19,492 nucleotides of DNA from CAZJKO01 sp964546995 (GTDB lineage Bacteria > Bacillota_I > Bacilli_A > RF39 > UBA660). The notes beneath the pieces are model-generated. The model was given only the letters and a program-made list of their open reading frames with translations. It had not been told where the DNA came from and did no database searches. The DNA lies in contig CAZJKO010000018.1 in NCBI GenBank assembly GCA_964546995.1, positions 1-19,492 on the forward strand, written 5' to 3'. Position 1 is the first letter of the stretch. Every line of letters starts with the position of its first letter. Shown piece by piece: positions 1 through 7,376 of this stretch. The translations under genes and the position numbers were made by a program.

Positions 1-80
1 TTCAGAATTAAGTTCTCGGAAGAGGGAAAATGGGAAGTTAAGTAAAAAATTTACCATATAGAGAATAAGGAGTGATCTGT

Positions 81-125
81 ATGTTAAAGTTGAAAAAAGC
101 TTCATGGGGGGGGGTACCTTACTAG
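81..125 (+). CDS. 14-residue micropeptide ORF (WGG peptide), copy A
   Basis: The reading frame is ATG to TAG and encodes MLKLKKASWGGVPY. AAGGAGTGATC (67-77) is a near-perfect extended Shine-Dalgarno sequence that lacks one G of the full anti-SD complement, and it lies at good spacing to the ATG. The Trp-Gly-Gly codons lie inside a nine-G homopolymer. A second copy at 19142-19186 has the same length, the same start and stop context, and shares M-L-x-x-K-K-x-x-W-G-G-x-x-Y. It could be a leader peptide controlling the downstream hairpin, a short exported or signalling peptide, or chance coding within a structured RNA. Substitutions between the copies are mostly non-synonymous, so coding is not proven. 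No family is recognised. Confidence 0.4.
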   Translation: MLKLKKASWGGVPY

Positions 126-150
126 ACAAATCAGCTTTGTCACTTCTTTT

Positions 151-180
151 TTGTGTGTAAATACAGGATAAGTTTATCTT
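151..180 (+). promoter_or_regulatory. possible promoter for surface-protein gene
   Basis: TTGTGT (151-156) and TATCTT (175-180) are separated by 18 bases. The second leader copy has TTGTGC and TATTTT at the same 18-base spacing (19212-19241). The hexamers are weak matches to sigma-A, so the conserved geometry is the main support. A transcript starting here would skip the micro-ORF. Confidence 0.3.
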
Positions 181-217
181 GTGTTTTTTGTGTGATAAAA
201 ATTAGGAGGATAAGAAA

Positions 218-1930
218 ATGAAAAAAGAGAAGAGAAAATTATTTTTAATAGGAATGAGTATTTTACTTGTGTTCATTTTATTGATCGGAGTGACATACGC
301 TTGGATGAGCTTTACGTTAAAGGGAACCAAAGTCAATGTGTTACGAGCCGGAAATCTTTCGTTAATTTTAGACGATGAAAATAGTGTTGGAATTAGTGAT
401 GAAAATGCTATGCCAATGTTAGACAAAAATGGAAGCGAACTTAATCCTTATCACTTTACACTTGAAAACCACGGTGATGAATATATTGAATATACGATCT
501 ATTTTGATGATGAAGCATTATTAGAGGATGAAACGAGAATTGAAGATAATAAGATTAAATATAATCTTGTTAAAAATGGGAATAGTAAAATTGCTTTACT
601 TTCTGCTATGGGAGAACATCCAAATCGTATTTTAGACCATGGAATCATTAGTGGAAGAGATACTTATACATACGATTTAAGATTATGGCTCGATCAAGAT
701 GCAGGAAATGAAGTAATTGGAAAGGTTCTAAAAGGAAAATTAAGAGTAGAAGCAAGTCAAGTAAAAGAGACCGTATTAAATGAATCTAATCTTAATATGA
801 CAGTGGTAGGGACAAACGAGATAAGTTTAGGAAAGAATACACCTTTGGCTGATAACGAAGGGGAAAAGTTAGAACCCTATCAATTCACAGTAAAGAATAC
901 CACTAATACCGAAAGTAACTATGCCATAATATTAGATGATGTATCTGTGCTTGACACAAGAAGTGTAGGAGTTAGTGATGATAAGATCAAATATCAGTTA
1001 AAGAAAAATAACGTTGTCGTTGCAACAGACTTGTTATCTGAAACGATTGTAGGAGAAAATAGAGTCATCGATACAGGAATCCTTGCCAGTGGTGCTACAA
1101 ACGATTATGAATTAAGGTTATGGATTGATGAAAGTGTGAGTAGCGAAGAAGCAAGTGGAATTACTTTGAATGGAAGTTTAAGGATTGTAAGTGAAAAGAG
1201 ACATGTAGCAAATAATGAACATATTGTGGCAATTTATCCTTATGATGTAAGTCGTTGTCAAACAGGAGAAGAAGCAACTTGTGTTAGACAAACTTCTGCG
1301 CCAAATACTTATGCTCCAGGAACAATTGTAAAGTATCAAGTAAACGATCATGAAATAAAATATTTTCATGTTATCAGTGATAATGAAGCAACTTTAACCA
1401 TGCAACAAAGAGAAAATACTATTTATGCAACCGAATGGTATGCAGCAGCAATGGATAATACCAAAGGACCATTAACGGTGCTTTCCGCTTTGGAAAGTGC
1501 TACATCTACTTGGACAAATGTGAATGATCAAAACTATGCGATGGGAACAACCCCTTTTAATAACAATAAATTTACGGCATGTACCTATAACCCTGTTATT
1601 AATTGTACGACAAACAAATATACTTTACAGGCGCGTACCGCCAAAGCAAGGATGATAACCGCGCAGGAGGCAGAAAAATTAGGCTGTACCAGTACAGAAA
1701 GATCATGTCCTGTATGGATGATAAATTATTTATTTAATTCAACAGGATATGGTGGAACCGTGAACGTCGCAGGAGGGAAATATGGAGAAAACCAGGGATA
1801 CTGGACGATGTCAGCTTATGCGTCTGAAAATACAAGTTCGTTACATACGTATTTCTCTGGTAGAATTACCTACAGTAATACCAAGCGTACGTGGGCTGGT
1901 GCTCGTGCTGTCGTGGTTATAGACAAATAA
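218..1930 (+). CDS. SipW/TasA-like exported protein with duplicated N-terminal domain
   Basis: This is a predicted surface or secreted protein of 570 residues. A basic N-terminus and hydrophobic stretch (about 8-27) end in GVTYAW, the signature of SipW-dependent signal peptides of TasA/camelysin-type proteins. Two related beta-rich domains follow, about 38-182 and 190-326. Both carry the order L-x-P-Y-x-F, then K-I-K-Y-x-L, then R-V/I-I/L-D-x-G-I, then D-Y-E/D-L-R-L-W-I/L-D. The C-terminal module (about 335-570) has six cysteines in three close pairs, GYWTMS, and ends ARAVVVIDK. The gene at 17844 shares the signal, one N-terminal domain and this C-terminal module. An SD (AGGAGGA, 204-210) fixes the ATG at 218. 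No sortase motif is visible. The matrix-fibre role is inferred from TasA only; the ligand is unknown. Confidence 0.75.
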   Translation: MKKEKRKLFLIGMSILLVFILLIGVTYAWMSFTLKGTKVNVLRAGNLSLILDDENSVGISDENAMPMLDKNGSELNPYHFTLENHGDEYIEYTIYFDDEALLEDETRIEDNKIKYNLVKNGNSKIALLSAMGEHPNRILDHGIISGRDTYTYDLRLWLDQDAGNEVIGKVLKGKLRVEASQVKETVLNESNLNMTVVGTNEISLGKNTPLADNEGEKLEPYQFTVKNTTNTESNYAIILDDVSVLDTRSVGVSDDKIKYQLKKNNVVVATDLLSETIVGENRVIDTGILASGATNDYELRLWIDESVSSEEASGITLNGSLRIVSEKRHVANNEHIVAIYPYDVSRCQTGEEATCVRQTSAPNTYAPGTIVKYQVNDHEIKYFHVISDNEATLTMQQRENTIYATEWYAAAMDNTKGPLTVLSALESATSTWTNVNDQNYAMGTTPFNNNKFTACTYNPVINCTTNKYTLQARTAKARMITAQEAEKLGCTSTERSCPVWMINYLFNSTGYGGTVNVAGGKYGENQGYWTMSAYASENTSSLHTYFSGRITYSNTKRTWAGARAVVVIDK

Positions 1931-1953
1931 AACAGGATCTCTCCTGTTTTTTT
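1930..1953 (+). terminator. intrinsic terminator, probably bidirectional
   Basis: AACAGGA (1931-1937) pairs with TCCTGTT (1942-1948) around a four-base loop, followed by a T run to 1953. On the minus strand the same stem is followed by TTATTTG, so it can also end the converging gene that stops at 1952. Confidence 0.85.
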
Positions 1954-2485
1954 AGTGTTTTTGTTTTTGATACTTCTTTTCGATGTCTTCTCCAATTAGA
2001 AGGGGATTTAATTCGAAGAGATGTTTTTCTTTATGATTGGGTAAATCTTTCCTTAGGTCTTCTCGCTCTTCTTGGATATAATCATTGCTAGATAGATACA
2101 TTTTAATTAAATTGGTTGCAAAATGAATATCTTGGTAGAAATAAGTTATGATATCGGGTAGATTGTTTTCTTCTAATATCGTTAGTAGATCTTGTTGTTG
2201 TTCTGTTCTGTTTTCTAGATTTTCTAGTAGTAAATAACAATTGCTCGACATAATGCCGATTTGATAGAATTTGATTTTTCTAGATTCTAAGTTATCGATT
2301 GGTTCCTTTTCAAAGAGCGGATCGAGACCTTTATCAAATTGTTTATAATTTTCATGACTTGACGTAAAATAATGGTAAAGGACTCCTACTTGGTATAATT
2401 GATCTTCTTTTCCGAGACCTAGATAAATGGATTGTTCTATTTCTTGTAAATGGTTTTGTAAGATGCTTGATAAAGAAAATATCAT
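1952..2485 (-). CDS. conserved-looking hypothetical protein
   Basis: I do not recognise this 177-residue protein. It is soluble, acidic-to-neutral and predicted mostly helical, rich in Leu, Glu, Gln and Asn, with no signal peptide, membrane segment or cysteine cluster. The lysine-rich tail looks like a genuine C-terminus. Support for it being real comes from a strong SD just upstream of the ATG (AAAGGAAGTGA on the minus strand), a plausible promoter behind it, and a stop that lies in the terminator shared with the converging surface-protein gene. It stands alone between that gene and a divergent membrane protein. Repeated helical pairs could suggest a tetratricopeptide-like or bundle fold, but that is a guess. 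Confidence 0.7.
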   Translation of the reverse strand: MIFSLSSILQNHLQEIEQSIYLGLGKEDQLYQVGVLYHYFTSSHENYKQFDKGLDPLFEKEPIDNLESRKIKFYQIGIMSSNCYLLLENLENRTEQQQDLLTILEENNLPDIITYFYQDIHFATNLIKMYLSSNDYIQEEREDLRKDLPNHKEKHLFELNPLLIGEDIEKKYQKQKH

Positions 2486-2515
2486 ACTACTTCACTTCCT
2501 TTTATCACTAGTCTT

Positions 2516-2544
2516 ATTTAAACATAAATTATTTTTCTTTGCAA
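2516..2544 (-). promoter_or_regulatory. possible sigma-A promoter for the 1952-2485 gene
   Basis: On the minus strand TTGCAA (2544-2539) and TTAAAT (2521-2516) are spaced by 17 bases and lie upstream of the SD. The -10 is imperfect. Confidence 0.35.
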
Positions 2545-2595
2545 TATTTTATGACTATTTTTTTCCTTTATTCATATAGTTTAATAGGTGATCAT

Positions 2596-3459
2596 ATGAA
2601 ACGAAAGATGTTCGAAATTTTTGGTGCTTTAGCTCTTGTTTGTTTTAGTTTTTATTATACCGATCAAGCGGTCGATATTGTTAGACGAAATGATCCTGTG
2701 ATGAAGGAAATTGTATCTAAGATGGATCATTATGAAGAGAAGGCTGTGGATGCTTCTTTGAATTATCATTCTTTGATACCAGGTTATCAAGGGAAAAAGA
2801 TCAATGTTTTAGAAAGTTATCGTAAGATGAGGAGGTTCGGTAGTTACGAAGAGAGTTTATTGGTGTTTGAAGAAGTAGATCCTAGCGTTAGTATGGATGA
2901 ATACTACGATCGTTATGTGATACGAGGAAACGATTTGAAACATAGTGTTGCCCTTGTTTTTAAAGTGGGAAAAGATGATGATATCCATGGAATTTTGGAT
3001 GTATTAAATGAAAGGGGAATTCGTTCTACTTTCTTTATCGATGGTGTTTTTTTAGAGAACAATTTTGATCTTGTTTATCAAATGGCAAGTGATGGACATG
3101 AAATAGAGGTTTTGGGTTACGATGAGATGTATCAAGAATCCTCCTTTAAGACTTCTTTAGATCTTTTAGAAAGTGTTACGAATATAAATGGTAAATTCTG
3201 TTATGCTGAGTACGATCAAAAAGAAGTGTTAGAACTTTGTAGCAAAGAGAAAATGCATACCATTATCCCTAGTATTATGGCTAAGACATATCCTTATGCT
3301 ACCGTGAAGAATAAATTAGAAAGTGGTTCTATTATTGGGCTTCCTACGACACTTACGGTTGAGAGAGAGCTGAAGACAATCATCAGTTATGTTGAACAAA
3401 AGGGGTATCCATTAGAACGACTCGACCAATTACTTTCTGAAGAACGAATCGAGAAATAA
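2596..3459 (+). CDS. membrane-anchored polysaccharide-deacetylase-like protein, probably inactive
   Basis: This 287-residue protein has a single N-terminal membrane anchor (about 8-22) and an outside portion. Residues about 117-190 follow the NodB deacetylase pattern: a beta strand (ALVFKVG), a helix, GIRSTFFIDG, a helix, then GHEIEVLGYDE. In active enzymes the first strand reads FDDG and the last block carries HxxxH; here these are FKVG and LGYDE, so the metal-binding Asp and both His are gone. The start is taken at ATG 2596 because AGGTGATC (2586-2593) precedes it; an in-frame TTG at 2539 extends the frame but has no SD. It ends in a strong terminator and is a single-gene unit. It is likely a wall-binding or regulatory pseudo-enzyme; the exact role is unknown. 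Confidence 0.7.
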   Translation: MKRKMFEIFGALALVCFSFYYTDQAVDIVRRNDPVMKEIVSKMDHYEEKAVDASLNYHSLIPGYQGKKINVLESYRKMRRFGSYEESLLVFEEVDPSVSMDEYYDRYVIRGNDLKHSVALVFKVGKDDDIHGILDVLNERGIRSTFFIDGVFLENNFDLVYQMASDGHEIEVLGYDEMYQESSFKTSLDLLESVTNINGKFCYAEYDQKEVLELCSKEKMHTIIPSIMAKTYPYATVKNKLESGSIIGLPTTLTVERELKTIISYVEQKGYPLERLDQLLSEERIEK

Positions 3460-3479
3460 TCGATTCGTCTTTTTCTTTT
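3444..3479 (+). terminator. intrinsic terminator overlapping the stop codon
   Basis: A perfect 9-bp stem, ACGAATCGA (3444-3452) with TCGATTCGT (3460-3468), is followed by CTTTTTCTTTT. The stop codon of the preceding gene forms part of the loop. Confidence 0.85.
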
Positions 3480-3481
3480 GC

Positions 3482-3510
3482 TTGTAAAAGATGTCTTACT
3501 ATTGTATAAT
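3482..3510 (+). promoter_or_regulatory. sigma-A promoter of smc
   Basis: TTGTAA (3482-3487), 17-base spacer, TATAAT (3505-3510). This predicts a short 5' UTR of about 20 bases before the smc ATG, with AGTAGGTG as SD. Confidence 0.8.
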
Positions 3511-3536
3511 TTTGATAGTAAGTAGGTGTTTTCGTT

Positions 3537-6485
3537 ATGTATTTAAAAGAGATTAGTACGACGGGTTTTAAGTCGTTTGCGGATCAAATTCAAATTTCTT
3601 TGGATGATAAAATTACGTGTATTGTGGGACCAAATGGGAGTGGTAAAAGCAATATTGTCGATGCTGTACGTTGGGTGTTAGGGGAACAATCCATTAAAAG
3701 TTTGCGTGGCGATGGGACGATGAGCGATGTTATTTTTGGTGGGAGTAAGAGTAGAAAACCACTCAATGTCGCTAGTGTTTCGCTCGTTTTTGATAATCGA
3801 GATCATTATTTAAATGTTCCTTATACGGAAGTTTCTGTGAAAAGACGCGTCTATCGTAGTGGAGAGAATGAATACTTTTTAAACGGAGAGCGATGTCGTC
3901 TTAAAGATATTACGGATCTATTTATGGATAGTGGGATTGGTAAGGAGTCGTTTAATATTATTTCACAGGGAGAAGTGATGCGTATTCTTTCGACCTCTAG
4001 TCATGATAGAAGAGTGATTTTTGAAGAGGCTGCAGGGGTTTTGAAATATAAAAAGCGAAAAGAGGAAGCGTTTCGAAAACTCGATCGTACCCATGATAAT
4101 TTGGATCGTGTTAGCGATATTATCCATGAGTTAGAACAACAAGTGGAGCCCTTAAGAGAACAGAGTAAGAAGGCTCAGGAGTATCTTTCCAATAAGGAGG
4201 GACTCGATAAGTATGAAGTTGCCCTTTTGACTTACGATATTACGGATCTTAATAATCAATACGAGAGAATGAAAACACGTATTGGGCATTTGGAAGAAGA
4301 AATTCTTTCTCTTTCGTCTTTTCATGTTCAAAAGGATGCCAATTTGGCGAATGATAAAAATGAACTTTTAAAGATCGAAAAAGAGCTTAGTGATTTGAAT
4401 CAACAATTGTTAAACGTTACCGAAGAGGCTGAGAAGAAAAAAAATGAGTTAACCCTTTTACAGGAAAGAAGTAAATACGATGCTTCTTCTAGTAAAGTTC
4501 AAGAACAATTACGAACGCTTACATTAGAAAAAAAACAGTTGGAGATGGATGTTCATCTTGCAGAGCAAGAAGTTACTTTGTTAGAAGGAAAAGTACAGGA
4601 TGTTTCTTCTTCTGTTTTGGCTCTTCAAAAGGAAATGGATCAGCTTAGTAAAGAAAAAAATCAAAAAGAGTTATCTTATCAGAATAGTAATCGGCGCATT
4701 TTGGCTTTGGAACAACAGATTCAGTTAAAGAAAAATTTGATTGAAGAGGGTGGAAGTCTTCCACAAAGTGTCAAATCGGTCCTTGGGAACGATCGTTTGA
4801 AGGGCATTCATCATTGTCTTGGCAATTTGGTGGAAGTAGAGCCTAAGTATACGAAAGCGTTAGAAGTTTCTCTTGCGTCGTCGAAGTTCTTTCTTGTCTG
4901 CGATCATGAAGATGATGCAAAACAAGCTATTTCTTATTTAAAGGAGAATCGTTTGGGAAGAGCGACGTTCTTTCCCATTTCGGTTATTAAGCCTCGGTTT
5001 ATCGATAGCGAGATGAAGGGACTTCTTCAGCGTGATTCTTCTTTTGTGGCACCGTTATCTGATCTTTTGACTTTTCGTTCTATTTACCAAAATATTATGT
5101 TAAATCAATTTGGAACGGTTTTGGTTGCTACTGATTTAGATGGAGCGAATCGCCTTAGTAAACTGTGTCATGGACGTTATAAGATTGTCACACTCGATGG
5201 TGATGTCGTTCATATTGGGGGAAGTCTAACTGGTGGTACGCTTGCTATTTCTAGTAGCATCGTTAGTGAAAAACTGGCATTAAAACAACTGGAAAGCGAT
5301 GTCGTGGAAGAAAAGTCTATCTGTTCTTCTTTTACGGGATCTTTAGAGGAAATTCAAAAACGTTTTGAAACCTTACAAGAGCGACTACTCAATTTGATGA
5401 AAGAAAAAAGTTCTCTTGCTTCTTCTTTAGAGTTAAAAAAAGGACAAGTATCGAAAGAACAAGAGCGGCTTGATTCTATGACGAGAGAATACGATAGTTT
5501 GTCTTCTTTGATGACGTCTTCTTTGGAACAAGAAGAAAAACGTGTGATTGATTCTTATTATGAAATGGAAAAAGAAAAAGAAGAGATTACGTTGAAGCGC
5601 AAAGCGTTTATGGAAAGACAGACGAAATTAAAAAATGACATTTTAGAGCACGAGGCTGAAGAGAAAAATCAAAATGTGGAATTACATAAAAAAGAACAAG
5701 AGTTAAAAACGTTAGAGATCGAGTGTAGTAAAATCGATGTGAAACTTGATCATTTGTTGCAGGAGTTAAGTGAAGAGTATTCGCTTACTTATGAAAAAGC
5801 AAAGAAAGAACATGAACTCGATATTGAGGTTGACGAGGCACGACAAAAAGTTAGTGTCTACCGCGAAAATATAAAAAGGCTCGGGATGGTTAATCTTGCT
5901 TCGATTGAAGAATTTGAGCGTGTGAATACGAGATATGAATATTTATTGGGGCAACGTAATGATTTGTATGGTGCTAAGGATACGCTTCTTCATATTATCG
6001 AGGAAATGGATCAGGTGATGACGAATGAGTTTTCGAAGACGTTTGAGCTGGTTCGATCTGAATTTCAACAAGTGTTTAAGGAGTTATTTAATGGTGGTTT
6101 TGCCGACTTGAAGATGACGGATCCCGATCATGTTTTAGAAACAGGAGTTGAAATTGTTGCTAGTCCTCCGGGAAAGAAACTTTCGACGATTTCTCTTTTA
6201 TCTGGTGGAGAGAAGACGCTTACCGCAATTAGTTTGTTATTTGCGATTTTAAATATTCGAACAGTTCCTTTCTGTCTTTTCGATGAAGTGGAAGCGGCAC
6301 TTGATGAAGCAAACGTTGATCAGTTTGGTAAATATTTGGATCATTATAAGAATAAAACACAGTTTTTAATTATTACGCACAAAAAGAAAACGATGGAATA
6401 TGCGGATACGCTTTACGGTATTACGATGCAAGAGTCTGGTGTCAGTAAGCTCGTGAGTGTTCGGTTTGATGAAGAAGTGAAGTAA
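3537..6485 (+). CDS. smc: chromosome segregation protein SMC
   Basis: SMC is the ATPase of the condensin complex that, with ScpA/ScpB, loops and compacts the chromosome. Visible parts are Walker A GPNGSGKSN (31-39) in the N-terminal head, a coiled coil (about 165-405), a hinge (about 405-570, with the glycine-rich GGSLTGG), a second coiled coil to about 820, then the ABC signature LSGGEK (888-893) and Walker B FCLFDE (D916/E917) in the C-terminal head. At 982 residues it is about 200 shorter than the B. subtilis protein, and both arms are shortened; similar lengths are known in Mollicutes. It is not in the frequent rnc-smc-ftsY order but forms its own unit with promoter and terminator. Confidence 0.97.
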   Translation: MYLKEISTTGFKSFADQIQISLDDKITCIVGPNGSGKSNIVDAVRWVLGEQSIKSLRGDGTMSDVIFGGSKSRKPLNVASVSLVFDNRDHYLNVPYTEVSVKRRVYRSGENEYFLNGERCRLKDITDLFMDSGIGKESFNIISQGEVMRILSTSSHDRRVIFEEAAGVLKYKKRKEEAFRKLDRTHDNLDRVSDIIHELEQQVEPLREQSKKAQEYLSNKEGLDKYEVALLTYDITDLNNQYERMKTRIGHLEEEILSLSSFHVQKDANLANDKNELLKIEKELSDLNQQLLNVTEEAEKKKNELTLLQERSKYDASSSKVQEQLRTLTLEKKQLEMDVHLAEQEVTLLEGKVQDVSSSVLALQKEMDQLSKEKNQKELSYQNSNRRILALEQQIQLKKNLIEEGGSLPQSVKSVLGNDRLKGIHHCLGNLVEVEPKYTKALEVSLASSKFFLVCDHEDDAKQAISYLKENRLGRATFFPISVIKPRFIDSEMKGLLQRDSSFVAPLSDLLTFRSIYQNIMLNQFGTVLVATDLDGANRLSKLCHGRYKIVTLDGDVVHIGGSLTGGTLAISSSIVSEKLALKQLESDVVEEKSICSSFTGSLEEIQKRFETLQERLLNLMKEKSSLASSLELKKGQVSKEQERLDSMTREYDSLSSLMTSSLEQEEKRVIDSYYEMEKEKEEITLKRKAFMERQTKLKNDILEHEAEEKNQNVELHKKEQELKTLEIECSKIDVKLDHLLQELSEEYSLTYEKAKKEHELDIEVDEARQKVSVYRENIKRLGMVNLASIEEFERVNTRYEYLLGQRNDLYGAKDTLLHIIEEMDQVMTNEFSKTFELVRSEFQQVFKELFNGGFADLKMTDPDHVLETGVEIVASPPGKKLSTISLLSGGEKTLTAISLLFAILNIRTVPFCLFDEVEAALDEANVDQFGKYLDHYKNKTQFLIITHKKKTMEYADTLYGITMQESGVSKLVSVRFDEEVK

Positions 6486-6492
6486 TTTATAG

Positions 6493-6518
6493 GAAAACGG
6501 TATTCGTTTTCTTTTTTT
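6493..6518 (+). terminator. smc terminator
   Basis: GAAAACG (6493-6499) pairs with CGTTTTC (6505-6511) and is followed by seven T. Confidence 0.8.
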
Positions 6519-6520
6519 GG

Positions 6521-6547
6521 CAAAAGAAAAAGTACCTTTTGGTACTT
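6521..6547 (-). terminator. def terminator
   Basis: AAGTACC (6530-6536) and GGTACTT (6541-6547) form a stem with a four-base loop. Read on the minus strand it is followed by a T-rich run, and it overlaps the def stop codon. Confidence 0.75.
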
Positions 6548-7094
6548 AAATTGCTCGGTATTTATCCATATCTTTAAAGGGGTTCGTTTTGTCGATTCGG
6601 TCTGTAAAAAGAATTCCGTTTAGGTGATCAATTTCATGTTGAAAGGCAATGGCGACTTCTTCTCGTGCTCTTACTTTTATTTTGTTTCCTAAAGTATCAA
6701 ATCCTTCCACGGTAACTCTTGCGTATCGAGGAACAATTCCTTCTACCTCGCGATTGACACTTAGGCAACCTTCACCGGACTCGACGTAGATCATTTCTTC
6801 GGAAGTACTGATGATTTTGGGATTAATCATAATGTACGTTTCAAATTTTCCTTCTTCTAGTTCATTGACAATCGTTAAATAACGTTTTTTGATACCTAGT
6901 TGAATGGCGGCCATTCCCATACCAGGTCTTAAATCGTATTTGATTGCTTTTTCTTCAATTTGACTATTCGTTAGATATTCCACCATTAAATCGATTGTCT
7001 TTAAGTCTTGTTTGCTAAGAGGAAAGATGACATCGTCACTAATTTCTCTCAATCTTTTGTCTTTTTCATCTAAAATATCTTTTGTTTTTAACAT
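6546..7094 (-). CDS. def: peptide deformylase
   Basis: This enzyme removes the formyl group from the N-terminal methionine of new proteins at the ribosome exit. All three metal-site motifs are present: GMGMAAIQ (58-65), EGCLS (108-112, metal ligand C110) and HEIDH (153-157, two His ligands and the catalytic Glu). The 182-residue length and the insertion after motif 1 fit the type 2 deformylases of Gram-positive bacteria. I chose ATG at 7094 because AGGTGG (7108-7103) lies eight bases before it. GTG codons at 7106 and 7103 would overlap that SD. The gene converges on smc and has its own terminator; it is not next to fmt here. Confidence 0.95.
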   Translation of the reverse strand: MLKTKDILDEKDKRLREISDDVIFPLSKQDLKTIDLMVEYLTNSQIEEKAIKYDLRPGMGMAAIQLGIKKRYLTIVNELEEGKFETYIMINPKIISTSEEMIYVESGEGCLSVNREVEGIVPRYARVTVEGFDTLGNKIKVRAREEVAIAFQHEIDHLNGILFTDRIDKTNPFKDMDKYRAI

Positions 7095-7150
7095 GTTTTT
7101 CACCACCTAACTATTTGTGAGAACTTCGTACTTATTTTATCAAAAAAACG

Positions 7151-7178
7151 AAAAAAAGGGAAGTTTTTCTTTCCCTTT
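7151..7178 (-). terminator. terminator of the YjcZ-like gene
   Basis: AAAGGGAA (7155-7162) pairs with TTCCCTTT (7171-7178); the minus-strand reading runs into a T stretch (A tract 7151-7157 on plus). Confidence 0.75.
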
Positions 7179-7184
7179 CTTTTC

Positions 7185-7376
7185 TTATCTTACGAATCTT
7201 GAACCGATGACAATAACTAATAAAATAAATAGTACTAAAATGATTGCATAGTTGCTACCATTTCCATATCCATAATTTCCGCCACATCCACAACCAGTAC
7301 CCCACCAAGGCCAAGGTGTACCAAAGTTTTGACTAGGGCATCCGCATCCGCAAGATCCACCACCATAATAATACAT
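7185..7376 (-). CDS. YjcZ-like small Gly/Cys-rich membrane protein
   Basis: This 63-residue protein has an N-terminal half rich in Gly, Tyr, Cys and Trp (CGCGC, GCGCGGNYGYGNG) and one C-terminal hydrophobic helix (about 43-60) ending SRFVR. The arrangement, a Gly-rich head followed by FILLVIVI-type helix, is that of the YjcZ family of small sporulation or coat-associated proteins in Bacilli. Six cysteines in the head are more than usual and could crosslink or bind metal. A perfect SD (AAAGGAGGATAAACCT before ATG) supports translation. It is transcribed alone, opposite to the ftsW-like gene. I saw no convincing sigma-A promoter upstream, which is compatible with a sporulation sigma factor but does not show one. 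Confidence 0.75.
   Translation of the reverse strand: MYYYGGGSCGCGCPSQNFGTPWPWWGTGCGCGGNYGYGNGSNYAIILVLFILLVIVIGSRFVR

Larger units (their letters stand above)
66..181 (+). repeat. 9-G leader element, copy A
   Basis: This is a non-coding or micro-coding leader upstream of the surface-protein gene that starts at 218. It aligns almost without gaps to 19127-19242. Shared blocks, in order, are AGTGATC before an ATG, AAAAAA, TGG followed by a run of nine G (106-114), a TTACTA stop region, GTCACTTCTTTTTTGTG (139-155) and AATACAGGATA (160-170). Segment 69-75 (GGAGTGA) can pair with 140-146 (TCACTTC), which is followed by six T, so the whole micro-ORF could sit in the loop of a terminator-like hairpin that also hides its SD. 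A local alternative hairpin, 125-130 with 136-141 (GACAAA/TTTGTC), excludes the long-range stem. I do not recognise it as a known riboswitch class. Confidence 0.6.

Noticed and set aside
1..60. Open frame ending in FRIKFSEEGKWEVK then TAA at 45
   Set aside because: It could be the end of an upstream gene cut by the window, but a second frame is also open here and 14 codons give no recognisable family.
66..181. Known riboswitch such as c-di-GMP, T-box or SAM type in the leader
   Set aside because: None of the conserved cores I know for these classes is present.
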